Assembly: GCF_004187715.1 (NCBI RefSeq)
Contig: NZ_QZWF01000001.1
Span: forward strand, 806,001 to 870,000
From: Streptomyces sp. F001
GTDB lineage: Bacteria > Actinomycetota > Actinomycetes > Streptomycetales > Streptomycetaceae
DNA: 64,000 nt
Reading direction: 5' to 3'
Made by a program: the position numbers and the translations under genes. How positions within the stretch are numbered: the stretch's first letter is position 1; each line of letters opens with the position of its first letter. Shown in pieces: positions 7,768 through 19,319 of the stretch. The notes under the pieces were generated by a model. The model had not been told where the DNA came from and made no database searches. It saw nothing but the letters and a program-made list of their open reading frames with translations.

Positions 7768-8134
7768 GGGGTGCGAGGCGGGCGGGACCGGGGCCGAGGG
7801 GCGCCGGTGAAGCCGGGGCCGGGCGGTGGGGCACGGGGACGGGTCCCTGCGGCCCGGGTGCGGAACCCTGGTGGTGCGGACCTGGGTGTTGTGCGGCCGG
7901 CGACCAGCCGGTGGCCGGTCCGTGCCCCGGCTGGTGGGGCGGCGGCAGCGGAGACCCCACTGCGTGCTGCATCCGGTGCCACTCCGTCTCGTACAGGCAA
8001 TTGACGCTGACAGCGAGGCGGACCCCGCTCCCTACCGAACGGTACCGTCCCCGGCCGCCGATTGGTGAACGGCCGGGGACGGCCCGAAGTGCCCGGTGTG
8101 GAGAGGCCGAACGGGCGGAAGGGGCCTCTGGGAC
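7768..8134. other. 367-bp interval: possible displaced N-terminus of the ATPase plus aro terminator
   Basis: From 7972 down to about 7790 the minus strand reads in a frame one base off the ATPase (beginning MQHAVGSPLPPPHQ) with an SD at about -10. The part from 7973 to 8134 holds the aro operon terminator and presumably the ATPase promoter. No other gene is seen. Confidence 0.55.
8045..8082 (-). terminator. Terminator of the aro operon
   Basis: A perfect 13-bp stem (8045-8057 with 8070-8082) with a 12-base loop starts about 50 bases past the aroB stop. Confidence 0.75.
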
Positions 8135-10959
<2,825 letters not shown>

Positions 10960-10996
10960 CGGTGCTCCTCAGTGCTCGCGCCCCGGTACTGCCCTG

Positions 10997-11018
10997 CGTA
11001 CGCGCGTCCTCGCGTACG
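10997..11018. other. Hairpin in the aroC 5' region
   Basis: CGTACGCG and CGCGTACG form an 8-bp perfect stem with loop CGTCCT, 38 bases before the aroC start. It could be an attenuator, or a terminator for the upstream small gene. Confidence 0.4.
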
Positions 11019-11131
11019 GCGATGGCGCGACCGGGGTGCGCGGCCCTGGCCCGCCACCTCCGATCCTCCCACGTCCGAGGCCCTGCCCCGCCGCCGGTCC
11101 ATCAGACGGACGGGACCCGGCAGGACGACGA

Positions 11132-11461
11132 TCAGGAGGGGCCGTTCTCCGGACGCTGCTGCGGGGCGTAGGCGCCGAGGTAGTCGGCGCCGCTGGGCTG
11201 CTGCGGAGCCGTCTGCTGAGGCGCGTACTGCCCCAGATAGTCCGCTCCGCGCCCCTGCCCGTCCTGTGCCGCCAGCACCGGCTGTGCCATGCGCAGCGCG
11301 CGGCGTGCGGCGATCTTGTTCCTCAGCTTGAGGATCCAGGTCGCCAGGACGGCAACAATGATCAGTACGAGCACGGTGTTCTGCACCCAGTCGGGCAGGA
11401 ACCACAGCAGGCTCTCGAAGATCTGGCTCTTGGCAGACGCCAGCGACACGCCTGTGGACAT
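11132..11461 (-). CDS. Small single-pass membrane protein with a repeated GADYLG tail
   Basis: Not recognised. The 109 residues have one transmembrane segment (about 27-44, VQNTVLVLIIVAVLATWIL) followed by a basic stretch (KLRNKIAARRALR). The Gln/Pro-rich tail contains two near copies of GADYLGxYAPQQ. It is embedded in the alaS-aroKB series between aroE and aroC, so it is probably co-transcribed. The tail resembles a cytoplasmic docking or low-complexity region; its function is unknown. Confidence 0.75.
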   Translation of the reverse strand: MSTGVSLASAKSQIFESLLWFLPDWVQNTVLVLIIVAVLATWILKLRNKIAARRALRMAQPVLAAQDGQGRGADYLGQYAPQQTAPQQPSGADYLGAYAPQQRPENGPS

Positions 11462-11509
11462 CGAACGCTTTCCCCTCCCCGGCCCGCCCCCTGCGGAACC
11501 GGGGGGATC

Positions 11510-12334
11510 CTATCGAGCGTCGAGCGCGTGTTCGCCCGCTTTTCGCATGGCCTCCAGCGCCGGTACGCGCCCCGTCATCTGCTCGACCTGGAGCACCGCC
11601 TGGTGCACCAGCAGGTCGAGACCGCTGACGACGGCTCCGCCGAACATGGACCAGCGGGCCGCGAGTTCGGTGGGCCACGGCTCGTAGAGCACGTCGAAGA
11701 GGGTGGCGGGCCGCTCGGGCACAGCGGCGGCCAGGGCGTCCGTCGCACCGGTCGGCGTCGTCGCGATCACCAGCGGAGCGCGCAGCGCCTTGGCCGCGTC
11801 CGCCCAGTCCGCCGTCCGCACCTCGACGTCGAGCCGCTCGCCCCACTGCCGCATCTCGGCGGCGCGGGCGGCGCTGCGGACGTACACCACGACCTCGCCG
11901 GTGCAGATCCGGGCGAGCGCGGCCAGCGCGGAGGAGGCGGTGGCGCCCGCGCCGAGGATCGCCGCCGAGTCGACCTGCTCGATGCCGTGCTCGCGCAACG
12001 CGGCGATCATGCCGGGGATGTCGGTGTTGTCGCCGACGCGGCGGCCGTCCTCGGTGAAGACGACCGTGTTGACCGCCTCGACCGAGGCCGCGGTGGCGCT
12101 GATCTCGTCGAGCAGCGGGATCACGGCCCGCTTCAGCGGCATGGTCAGCGACAGCCCGGCCCACTCGGGACCGAGCGTGCCCAAGAAGCCCGGCAACGCC
12201 GCCTCGTCGATCTCGAAGCGGTCGTACCTCCACCCCTCCAAGCCCAGTTGCGCGTACGCGGCACGGTGCAGCACCGGGGAGAGGGAGTGGGCGATCGGAG
12301 AGCCGAGCACGGCGGCCCTTCGAGGTGCCGGCAT
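11510..12334 (-). CDS. aroE: Shikimate dehydrogenase
   Basis: Reduces 3-dehydroshikimate to shikimate with NADPH. The 274-residue protein has the substrate-binding SLSPVLHRAAY near residue 17. The catalytic lysine is in LTMPLKRAV (about 68), with the matching NTD aspartate near 104. A Rossmann motif AILGAGATASSA starts near 125. The start ATG shares one base with the mltG stop (TGATG), indicating translational coupling. Confidence 0.95.
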   Translation of the reverse strand: MPAPRRAAVLGSPIAHSLSPVLHRAAYAQLGLEGWRYDRFEIDEAALPGFLGTLGPEWAGLSLTMPLKRAVIPLLDEISATAASVEAVNTVVFTEDGRRVGDNTDIPGMIAALREHGIEQVDSAAILGAGATASSALAALARICTGEVVVYVRSAARAAEMRQWGERLDVEVRTADWADAAKALRAPLVIATTPTGATDALAAAVPERPATLFDVLYEPWPTELAARWSMFGGAVVSGLDLLVHQAVLQVEQMTGRVPALEAMRKAGEHALDAR

Positions 12335-14118
12335 CAGTCGTTCCTCGACGCGTTGAACTTGTCGACCAGCCTCTGGTGTTCCTCGATCGTCTTGGCGAAC
12401 TCGGTCTTGTTCATGCCGTCCGTGGCGACGAAGTACATCCAGCCGTCGTCCGTCGGGTTCAGCGCGGCCTTCAGTGCCTCGTCGCCCGGGTTGCCGATCG
12501 GACCGGGTGGCAGGCCCTTGTTGGTGTAGGTGTTGTACGGGTCCGGGTTGCTGTTGATCTCCGACTCGGAGATGTCGATCTTGCTCTGGCCCTTGAGGTA
12601 GTTGAAGGTCGAGTCGAACTGGAGCAGTTGGTTCGTCTCGGTGTTGGTCGACTCGAGGCGGTTGTAGACGACCTCGGCCATCTTGCGGAAGTCGTCCGTC
12701 GTCTTGCCCTCGGCCTGGACGAGGCTGGCGACCGTGATGACCTGCAGCGGATTCTCCAGGTCGAGCGCCTTGGCCTTCGCGTCGAGCTCGTACTGGCCGT
12801 ACTGCTCGTTGGCCCGCGTGACCATCTCCTTCAGCACCGCCTCCGGCTTCATGCCCTTGGCCGCGGCATAGGTGCCCGGGTAGAGGAAGCCCTCCAACGG
12901 GTCCTTGATGTCACCGTTGTTGTTCGCCCAGCTCGGCAGACCGAGGCTCTTGTACTTCTTCCCGGCGACGTCCTTGGTGGTGCCCGACTCCAGACCGAGC
13001 TTCTCGTCGATCCTTTCGTAGACCCACACATTGCGCTGGCCCGGGGGGACCACCACGTTGTTCTGGCTCTTCGGGTCGAGCATCATCTCGACGGCGCTCG
13101 CCGCGGACATCTGCTTGTTCAGCAGATAGGCGCCCGCCTGGATCGACTCCCCGTCAGGGTTCTGCGACTGTGCGGCGACGAACGCGTCCACGCTCTTGAT
13201 GACGCCCGCCTCCTTGAGCCGGCGGCCGATCTCGGCTCCGCTGGCGCCCTTGGGGACTTCGACGGTCACCTGCTCGTCGGTGCCGTCCCCCGCGTAGTCC
13301 GGGGCGGCGCCGAAACGATCCTGGTAGTACTGGTAGCCGAAGTAGGAGACACCGGCCAGGCCGCCGCCGAAGACCAGGACGACCACCAGGCAGGCGCATC
13401 CGCTGCGGCTCTTCTTGCTCTTGCCGCCCCGTCCCCGCCGGTCGCGGCCACCCCGGTCCCCCGGCTCGTCGCCGTCGTCATCGTCCCCGCCCGCGAAGAA
13501 GGCGTGCTCGCCCTGGTCGGGGCCGGGATCCCAGTCGGTCCTCGGCTCCGGTTCGGCGCGCCGCCGGGCGGGCGGCTCCGGCGGCGGGTACGCGTCCGGG
13601 GTGCCGTAGAAGTCCGGTTGCTGTGCGCCGTAGGGGGCCGCCTGCTGGGCGTACGGGTCGGCCGGGTCCGGGGTGTAGGGGACCTGCTGGTGCGTGCCGG
13701 TGGCCCAGCCGCCGGTGTCGTACTGCTGGTGCGGGTCGTACGACTGCTGCCCCTGGCCGGGGTACTGATGCTGCCCCTGGCCGGGGTACTGATGCTGCCC
13801 CTGGCCGGGGTACTGATGCTGCTCCTGGCCGGGGTACTGATGCTGCGCCTGACCGGGGTACTGATGCTGCTCCTGGCCGGGGTACTGATGCTGCGCCTGA
13901 CCGGGGTACTGATGCTGCTCCTGACCGTATGCGGCCTGCCGGCCGTCGCCCCAGTCGCCGTACTGCTGCTGCGGCTGCTCTGGATGGTGCTGCGGCTGGC
14001 CGTCGTAGGGGGACTGCTGACCCTGGTGGGCCTGCTGTCCTCCCCATCCGTCGTCCCCGTACAACGGGTCCTCCGGATGCCACGGTTCGGAGCCTTGGCC
14101 CCGGCCATACTCAGTCAT
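12334..14118 (-). CDS. mltG: Endolytic peptidoglycan transglycosylase MltG (YceG-like) with a repeat-rich cytoplasmic tail
   Basis: MltG cleaves nascent glycan strands at the membrane and is thought to set glycan length. I start at the ATG at 14118 (MTEYGRGQ), preceded by AGGGGAT, giving 594 residues. The first ~250 residues are hydrophilic and Gln/Pro/Tyr/Gly-rich and include seven tandem HQYPGQxQ units. A transmembrane segment follows (SGCACLVVVLVFGGGLAGV), then LysM-like and YceG domains. The catalytic glutamate is in SLVQAEGK, followed by EVVYNRL. It is coupled to aroE and lies downstream of ruvX, the usual actinobacterial neighbourhood. Confidence 0.92.
   Translation of the reverse strand: MTEYGRGQGSEPWHPEDPLYGDDGWGGQQAHQGQQSPYDGQPQHHPEQPQQQYGDWGDGRQAAYGQEQHQYPGQAQHQYPGQEQHQYPGQAQHQYPGQEQHQYPGQGQHQYPGQGQHQYPGQGQQSYDPHQQYDTGGWATGTHQQVPYTPDPADPYAQQAAPYGAQQPDFYGTPDAYPPPEPPARRRAEPEPRTDWDPGPDQGEHAFFAGGDDDDGDEPGDRGGRDRRGRGGKSKKSRSGCACLVVVLVFGGGLAGVSYFGYQYYQDRFGAAPDYAGDGTDEQVTVEVPKGASGAEIGRRLKEAGVIKSVDAFVAAQSQNPDGESIQAGAYLLNKQMSAASAVEMMLDPKSQNNVVVPPGQRNVWVYERIDEKLGLESGTTKDVAGKKYKSLGLPSWANNNGDIKDPLEGFLYPGTYAAAKGMKPEAVLKEMVTRANEQYGQYELDAKAKALDLENPLQVITVASLVQAEGKTTDDFRKMAEVVYNRLESTNTETNQLLQFDSTFNYLKGQSKIDISESEINSNPDPYNTYTNKGLPPGPIGNPGDEALKAALNPTDDGWMYFVATDGMNKTEFAKTIEEHQRLVDKFNASRND
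13747..13914. repeat. Seven tandem 24-bp repeats inside mltG
   Basis: Seven in-frame 24-bp units, each containing CCGGGGTACTGATGCTGC with small variations, encode HQYPGQxQ. Near-identity at DNA level suggests recent or ongoing copy-number change. Confidence 0.9.
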
Positions 14119-14239
14119 CGATCCCCTAGAGCCGCGAGGCGGCGGTCGCGTGGCTTCCGGCTCGGCTCCCGTCCCGCCTCTTGCTGTGCGGAGGCTGTTC
14201 GAACACCACCGCATCGCGCGGAACGTTACCGTATCGCGA

Positions 14240-14704
14240 TCAGATGACCACTTCGACGCCCTCGCCCGGGGCTTTACCTGACACCCGTTCGGATTCCAAC
14301 GCCTGCTGCAGGATGATGACAGCGGCCGCCTGGTCGATGACCGAGCGGCCCTTCTTGGACTTCACGCCCGAGGCGCGCAGTCCCTGGCTCGCCGTCACCG
14401 TCGTCATCCGCTCGTCGACCAGCCGGACCGGGACCGGTGCGATGCCCTGCGCGAGTTCCTGGGCGAAGCCGCGGACCTTGGCCGCGGCCGGGCCCTCGCC
14501 CCCCTTGAGGGAGCGCGGCAGCCCGACGACGACCTCGATCGGCTCGTACTCCTCGACGAGCTGCTTCAACCGGCGGTGCGCTGCGGGGATGTCCCGTCCC
14601 GGGACCGTCTCCACCGGGGTGGCGAGGATCCCGTCGGGGTCGCACGAGGCGACCCCGATGCGGGCGTCCCCGACGTCGATCGCGAGTCGACGTCCTCTGC
14701 GCAT
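14240..14704 (-). CDS. ruvX: RNase H-fold nuclease RuvX/YqgF
   Basis: YqgF proteins are RNase-H-fold nucleases linked to Holliday junction resolution and 16S rRNA 5' processing. The 154 residues show LAIDVGDARIGVA at 8-20 with the first catalytic aspartate, VVGLPRSLKGGEG near 59-71 and LVDERMTT near 95-102. The last acidic motif is DQAAAVIILQ. The start shares one base with the alaS stop. It lies 121 bases upstream of mltG. Confidence 0.93.
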   Translation of the reverse strand: MRRGRRLAIDVGDARIGVASCDPDGILATPVETVPGRDIPAAHRRLKQLVEEYEPIEVVVGLPRSLKGGEGPAAAKVRGFAQELAQGIAPVPVRLVDERMTTVTASQGLRASGVKSKKGRSVIDQAAAVIILQQALESERVSGKAPGEGVEVVI

Positions 14705-17376
14705 CACTTGGCCGTTTCCGCCACGAGCCGCTCGACGGCGTCGACGGCCTCGCCGATCGCGGCCGGGTTCTGTCCGCCGCCCTGGGCGACGTCCGGCTTG
14801 CCGCCGCCGCCACCGCCGAGGGTCTTGGCGGCCGTACGGACCAGGTCGCCGGCCTTCAGGCCGCGCTCGCGGGCGGCCTCGTTGGTGGCGATCACGGTCA
14901 GCGGCTTGCCGTTGACCGTGGTGAACAGGGCGACCACGGCGGCCCGGCCGCCCTGGATGCGGCCTCGTACGTCGAGGACCAGCTTGCGCAGGTCGTCGGC
15001 GGTGGTGTCGTCCGGGACCTGGCCGGTGACCAGGGCGACGCCGCGCACGTCCTTGGCGGACTCGGCGAGGCCGGCGGCGGCCTGGAGCACCTTCTCGGCG
15101 CGGAACTTTTCGATCTCCTTCTCGGCGTCCTTCAGCTTGCCGAGCATGGCGGAGACCTTCTCCGGCAGGTCCTCCGGGCGACCCTTGAGCAGCTCGGTGA
15201 GCTGGTTGACGACCGTGTGCTCGCGGGCGAGGAAGGTGTAGGCGTCCACGCCGACCAGGGCCTCGATCCGGCGGACACCGGAGCCGATGGACGACTCGCC
15301 GAGCAGCTTCACCAGGCCCAGCTGGGCGGTGTTGTGCACATGCGTGCCGCCGCACAGCTCCTTGGAGAAGTCGCCGATGGTCACGACGCGCACGCGCTCG
15401 CCGTACTTCTCGCCGAACTCGGCGATGGCTCCCTGCTTACGGGCCTCGTCGATGCCCATGATGTCGGCGCGCACGTCGAGGTCGCGGGCGAGCACCTCGT
15501 TGATCTTCTGCTCGACGTCGGTCATCACGGCCGTCGGTACGGCGGACGGCGAGCCGAAGTCGAAGCGGAAGCGGCCGGGCTGGTTCTCGGAGCCGGCCTG
15601 GGCGGCTGTCGGGCCGAGGGCGTCGCGCAGAGCCTGGTGAGTGAGGTGCGTGGCCGAGTGGGCGCGGGCGATGGCCTTGCGGCGGCGGGAGTCGATCGAG
15701 GCGTGAGCCTTGGCACCGACGGTCACCTCGCCGACCTGGACGACGCCCTTGTGGACGTACACACCCGGGACCGGCTTCTGGCAGTCGCGGACCTCGATCA
15801 CGGCGCCGGTGTCGACCTTGATCCGGCCGGTGTCGCCGATCTGGCCGCCGCCCTCGGCGTAGAAGGGGGTGCGATCGAGGACGATCTCGACCTCGTCGCC
15901 CTCGGTGGCGGCAGGGGAGGAGACGCCGTCGACGAGGATGCCGACGATGGTGGACTCGCCCTCGGTGTCGGTGTAGCCGATGAACTCGGTCTCGCCGGCG
16001 CTGTCGGCGATCTCGCGGTAGGCGCCGACGTCGGCGTGGCCGGTCTTCTTGGCCTGGGCGTCGGCCTTGGCCTTCTCCCGCTGCTCCTTCATCAGGCGGC
16101 GGAAGCCGTCCTCGTCCACGGTCAGGCCCTGCTCGGCGGCCATCTCCAGGGTGAGGTCGATCGGGAAGCCCCACGTGTCGTGAAGCAGGAAGGCCTTGTC
16201 GCCGGGCAGGACGGTGGAGCCGGCGGCCTTGGTGTCGGTGATGGCCGTGTCGAGGATGTTGGTGCCGGCCTTCAGCGTCTTGAGGAAGGCGTTCTCCTCG
16301 GCGAGGGCCACCTTCTCGATGCGCTCGCGGTCGGTGATGAGCTCGGGGTACTGCTGGCCCATCATGCCGATGACGACGTCGATCAGGTCTTTGACGACCG
16401 GGCCGGTGGCACCGAGCAGGCGCATGTTGCGGATGGCGCGGCGCATGATGCGGCGCAGGACGTAGCCGCGGCCCTCGTTGCCGGGCGTGACACCGTCGCC
16501 GATGAGCATCACGGACGTGCGCATGTGGTCGGTGACCACGCGCAGGGAGACGTCCGAGTCGTGGGCGTCACCGTAGCGCACGCCGGTCAGCTCGGTGGCC
16601 TTGTTGATGACGGCCATCGAGGTGTCGATCTCGTACATGTTCTGCACGCCCTGCAGAATCATGGCGAGCCGCTCCATGCCGAGGCCGGTGTCGATGTTCT
16701 TGCTCGGCAGCTCGCCGAGGATCTCGAAGTCCTCCTTGCCGGTGCCCTCGCCACGCTCGTACTGCATGAAGACGAGGTTCCAGATCTCCACGTACCGCTC
16801 GTCGTTGACGGCGGGACCGCCCTCGACGCCGAACTCGGGGCCGCGGTCGTAGTTGATCTCGGAGCACGGGCCGCAGGGGCCGGGGACGCCCATGGACCAG
16901 TAGTTGTCCTTCTTGCCGAGGCGCTGGATGCGCTCGGCGGGCACGCCGACGACGTCGCGCCAGATGCGCTCGGCCTCGTCGTCCTCGAGGTAGACGGTGA
17001 TCCACAGACGCTCGGGGTCGAGTCCGTAACCGCCCTTGTCCTGGGGCGTGGTGAGCAGCTCCCAGGCGTACTTGATGGCGCCTTCCTTGAAGTAGTCGCC
17101 GAAGGAGAAGTTGCCGCACATCTGGAAGAACGTGCCGTGCCGCGTGGTCTTGCCGACCTCTTCGATGTCGGGTGTGCGCACGCACTTCTGCACGCTCGTG
17201 GCACGGGCGTAGGGAGGCTTGACCTCGCCCAGGAAGTAGGGCTTGAAGGGCACCATGCCGGCCGGGACGAGGAGCAGAGTCGGGTCGTCCGCGATGAGCG
17301 ACGCCGAAGGGACGACGGTGTGCCCGCGCTCCTCGAAGAAGCTCAGCCAGCGGCGGCGGATCTCAGCCGACTCCAT
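14704..17376 (-). CDS. alaS: Alanyl-tRNA synthetase
   Basis: Charges tRNA-Ala and edits mischarged Ser/Gly. The 890-residue protein is full length. It has a class II catalytic core ([19 protein letters not shown] near residue 80), a middle tRNA domain, and the editing domain with HSATHLTH and CGGTHVHNT zinc ligands. A C-terminal oligomerisation/C-Ala domain ends in a glycine-rich [15 protein letters not shown] stretch. The start shares one base with the upstream small gene's stop. Confidence 0.97.
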   Translation of the reverse strand: MESAEIRRRWLSFFEERGHTVVPSASLIADDPTLLLVPAGMVPFKPYFLGEVKPPYARATSVQKCVRTPDIEEVGKTTRHGTFFQMCGNFSFGDYFKEGAIKYAWELLTTPQDKGGYGLDPERLWITVYLEDDEAERIWRDVVGVPAERIQRLGKKDNYWSMGVPGPCGPCSEINYDRGPEFGVEGGPAVNDERYVEIWNLVFMQYERGEGTGKEDFEILGELPSKNIDTGLGMERLAMILQGVQNMYEIDTSMAVINKATELTGVRYGDAHDSDVSLRVVTDHMRTSVMLIGDGVTPGNEGRGYVLRRIMRRAIRNMRLLGATGPVVKDLIDVVIGMMGQQYPELITDRERIEKVALAEENAFLKTLKAGTNILDTAITDTKAAGSTVLPGDKAFLLHDTWGFPIDLTLEMAAEQGLTVDEDGFRRLMKEQREKAKADAQAKKTGHADVGAYREIADSAGETEFIGYTDTEGESTIVGILVDGVSSPAATEGDEVEIVLDRTPFYAEGGGQIGDTGRIKVDTGAVIEVRDCQKPVPGVYVHKGVVQVGEVTVGAKAHASIDSRRRKAIARAHSATHLTHQALRDALGPTAAQAGSENQPGRFRFDFGSPSAVPTAVMTDVEQKINEVLARDLDVRADIMGIDEARKQGAIAEFGEKYGERVRVVTIGDFSKELCGGTHVHNTAQLGLVKLLGESSIGSGVRRIEALVGVDAYTFLAREHTVVNQLTELLKGRPEDLPEKVSAMLGKLKDAEKEIEKFRAEKVLQAAAGLAESAKDVRGVALVTGQVPDDTTADDLRKLVLDVRGRIQGGRAAVVALFTTVNGKPLTVIATNEAARERGLKAGDLVRTAAKTLGGGGGGKPDVAQGGGQNPAAIGEAVDAVERLVAETAK

Positions 17377-17726
17377 CAGTGGTCCTCATTCCGGTTGTAC
17401 GAGTACGTCGTGCTGTCGATGACGTACGTCTTCGGCTTGTTGCGGTTCTCGATGGCGGCATACCGCCGCGGCGTGGGGAGTTCGGGGTCCTCGTGGATGC
17501 CGAGCGCCTCCCCCAGCTCGGCCTCCCGCTGGGCCATGTTGTCGCGGACGTCGAGGGCGAAGCCCACCGCGCGGTCCTTGAGCCGGTGGCCCGCGTCGAT
17601 CGCCTTGTTCGCGGCCGTGGCGGCGAGGCTCTCGGGGGTCAGCTGCTTCAGCTTGCGGTTGACCTTGGTGGTGGCCCACACGCCGGCGGCGACACCCGTG
17701 GTGAACCAGAACGTACGGCGGAACAT
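17376..17726 (-). CDS. Small membrane-anchored protein (DUF6167-like)
   Basis: The 116-residue protein starts with a short hydrophobic anchor ([19 protein letters not shown]) and continues as a charged helical region. It ends in a Tyr/Asn/Arg-rich tail. It matches what I remember of the DUF6167 family found just upstream of alaS in actinomycetes; no function is known. It is one-base-coupled to alaS and ten bases downstream of the DUF948-like gene. Confidence 0.75.
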   Translation of the reverse strand: MFRRTFWFTTGVAAGVWATTKVNRKLKQLTPESLAATAANKAIDAGHRLKDRAVGFALDVRDNMAQREAELGEALGIHEDPELPTPRRYAAIENRNKPKTYVIDSTTYSYNRNEDH

Positions 17727-17735
17727 CGCTAGGTC

Positions 17736-18170
17736 TCAGTCCTTCTTCCGCTTCGCCCGCCGCGCGGCCGGGACGGTCCGGCCCACGATCACGGTACGCC
17801 TGGACGTCCTGGCGGGCACGTCCTCCTTGCGGCCGCCGAGGGCCCGGCGTACGCCGTAGCCGAAGGCGGCGACCTTGACCAGGGGCCCGCCGAACGTGGA
17901 GGCGACGGTCGTCGAGAGCGCGGACGCGTTCGACGTGACCTCCTGGACGTCCGAGGCGATCGCGTCGACCCGCTCGATCTGGGTCTGTGCGGAGCGCACC
18001 GCCGCGGAGGCGTCGGCCAGCAGCGGGACGGCCTGGTCGGTCACGTCCGCCACGAGCTTGGTGGTCGCCCTGAGCGTCTGGGCCAGCCTCGCGAGTGCCA
18101 CCGCGAGGAAGGAGACCAGGATCGCCCAGAAGACGGCCACCAGGATCCCGGCCACCTCTCCACCGGACAC
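17736..18170 (-). CDS. DUF948-type membrane protein
   Basis: I start at the GTG at 18170 (SGGEVAGILVAVFWAILVSF), with AGGGAGCG upstream, giving 144 residues; an upstream ATG at 18203 is an alternative. A single N-terminal transmembrane helix (about 5-25) is followed by long amphipathic helices with regular hydrophobic spacing, typical of DUF948. A basic tail (RRAKRKKD) ends it. No enzymatic motif is present. It sits between rpsD and alaS and is coupled to the latter group. Confidence 0.75.
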   Translation of the reverse strand: MSGGEVAGILVAVFWAILVSFLAVALARLAQTLRATTKLVADVTDQAVPLLADASAAVRSAQTQIERVDAIASDVQEVTSNASALSTTVASTFGGPLVKVAAFGYGVRRALGGRKEDVPARTSRRTVIVGRTVPAARRAKRKKD

Positions 18171-18293
18171 TGCGCACCCGCTCCCTGAAACGTGCCTGAA
18201 CATCGAAAAAGTCGTGCACCGAGCCTATCGCGCCGAGGCTGGGACTCCGTACCGGATTACGACCCGGCGGCGCGCGGGCGCCGCGCATGCGGA

Positions 18294-18339
18294 AGCCCGC
18301 CGCCCCGCCCGCCCGGAAGGGCGGGGAGACGACGGGCTG
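18294..18339 (-). terminator. rpsD terminator
   Basis: CCCCGCCC and GGGCGGGG form the core stem. AGCCCG and CGGGCT extend it outward with imperfections. The hairpin begins 23 bases past the rpsD stop. Confidence 0.65.
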
Positions 18340-18361
18340 AGGTACTGCGGGCCGGCTGGGA

Positions 18362-18976
18362 TCAGCGGGCGTAGTACTCGACGACGAGCTGCTCGTCGCA
18401 GATCACCGGGATCTCCTTGCGGTTCGGCTCGCGGTCCAGGCGGAACGCCAGGGCCTTGAGGTTCACCTGGAGGTAGCGCGGGGTCTCGCCGTCGGGGGCG
18501 AAGCCACCCTCACGGGCGATGGAGAAGAGGGTCTTCTCGCGGCTGCGCTCGCGGACCATCACGACGTCGTCGGGACGGACGCGGAACGACGGCTTGTCGA
18601 CCTTCTGGCCGTTGACCTCGATGTGGCCGTGAACGACCATCTGACGGGCCTGGTAGATCGTGCGGGCGATGCCCGAACGCAGGACCAGCGCGTCGAGACG
18701 ACGCTCGAGCTCGATGATCAGGGCCTCACCGGTCTTGCCCTGAACCTTGGAGGCACGCTCGTAGGCGCGGACGAGCTGGCGCTCGGACACGTCGTACTGC
18801 GCACGCAGACGCTGCTTCTCCAGCAGACGGACCTTGTAGTCCGAGTTCTGCTTGCGGCCACGGCCGTGCTCACCCGGCGGGTAGGGACGGGCCTCGAAGT
18901 ACTTGACGGCCTTCGGGGTCAGCGCGATACCGAGGGCACGCGACTTCTTGACCTTGGGGCGGGACTGGTTCGCCAT
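18362..18976 (-). CDS. rpsD: 30S ribosomal protein S4
   Basis: S4 is a primary 16S rRNA-binding assembly protein and in several bacteria a translational autoregulator. The 204-residue sequence has the N-terminal S4 region and the S4 RNA-binding domain ([32 protein letters not shown], about 91-122). It lacks the CxxC zinc ribbon of the zinc-binding S4 type, so it is the zinc-independent form. The gene is monocistronic here, with a GAGGTG Shine-Dalgarno inside a perfect inverted repeat. Confidence 0.96.
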   Translation of the reverse strand: MANQSRPKVKKSRALGIALTPKAVKYFEARPYPPGEHGRGRKQNSDYKVRLLEKQRLRAQYDVSERQLVRAYERASKVQGKTGEALIIELERRLDALVLRSGIARTIYQARQMVVHGHIEVNGQKVDKPSFRVRPDDVVMVRERSREKTLFSIAREGGFAPDGETPRYLQVNLKALAFRLDREPNRKEIPVICDEQLVVEYYAR

Positions 18977-19319
18977 GAACCAAACACCTCGTGTTTCTTA
19001 TGCGAATACGGCTTCACCAGGGTTAGGGGAGGTCGCATCCGCAGCCGGGGAAACCCGCCTGGTCCGCTGACGGACCTGCCGGGCAGCCGTTCCCCTGGTC
19101 TGGGCACATACGTGCAGCACGCGAGTGGCCCACCGACCGCTCCCGGAACTTCGGGTGGTGGTGGGCTGCCCGCGACACCGTTCGCCGGTGCGCGACGCTC
19201 CTGGAGATCCCTGCCCGGGGGCCGGGTTCTCCGGCTGGATGTCCCGTTCTGGTGGTGCCGGCTCCTCTTTCGAGGTGCTGAGCACGGGACGCAGCGCTTC
19301 GAGCAAGTCTACAGGCTGC
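18977..19319. other. 343-bp interval upstream of rpsD
   Basis: No gene is seen. It must hold the rpsD promoter and leader and the end of the rarA transcript. The only clear structure is the inverted repeat at 18982-18996. Confidence 0.5.
18982..18996 (-). promoter_or_regulatory. Inverted repeat enclosing the rpsD Shine-Dalgarno
   Basis: AAACAC, GAG and GTGTTT (minus-strand reading) form a perfect 6-bp stem with a three-base loop. The SD GAGGTG lies in the loop and the 3' arm. This could modulate rpsD translation, but the hairpin is small. Confidence 0.4.

Noticed and set aside
5633..7972. 779-residue Arg/Pro/His-rich minus-strand frame across the peptidase, repeats and ATPase
   Set aside because: Only its first ~60 residues look protein-like (the possible ATPase N-terminus); the rest runs out of frame through two real genes and the tandem repeat.
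13747..13914. CRISPR-like array of 24-bp repeats
   Set aside because: Units are contiguous with no spacers and lie in frame inside mltG; this is a coding tandem repeat.
15217..17859. 880-residue open frame opposite alaS
   Set aside because: Antisense shadow of alaS; no domain or plausible start, while alaS has full family motifs.
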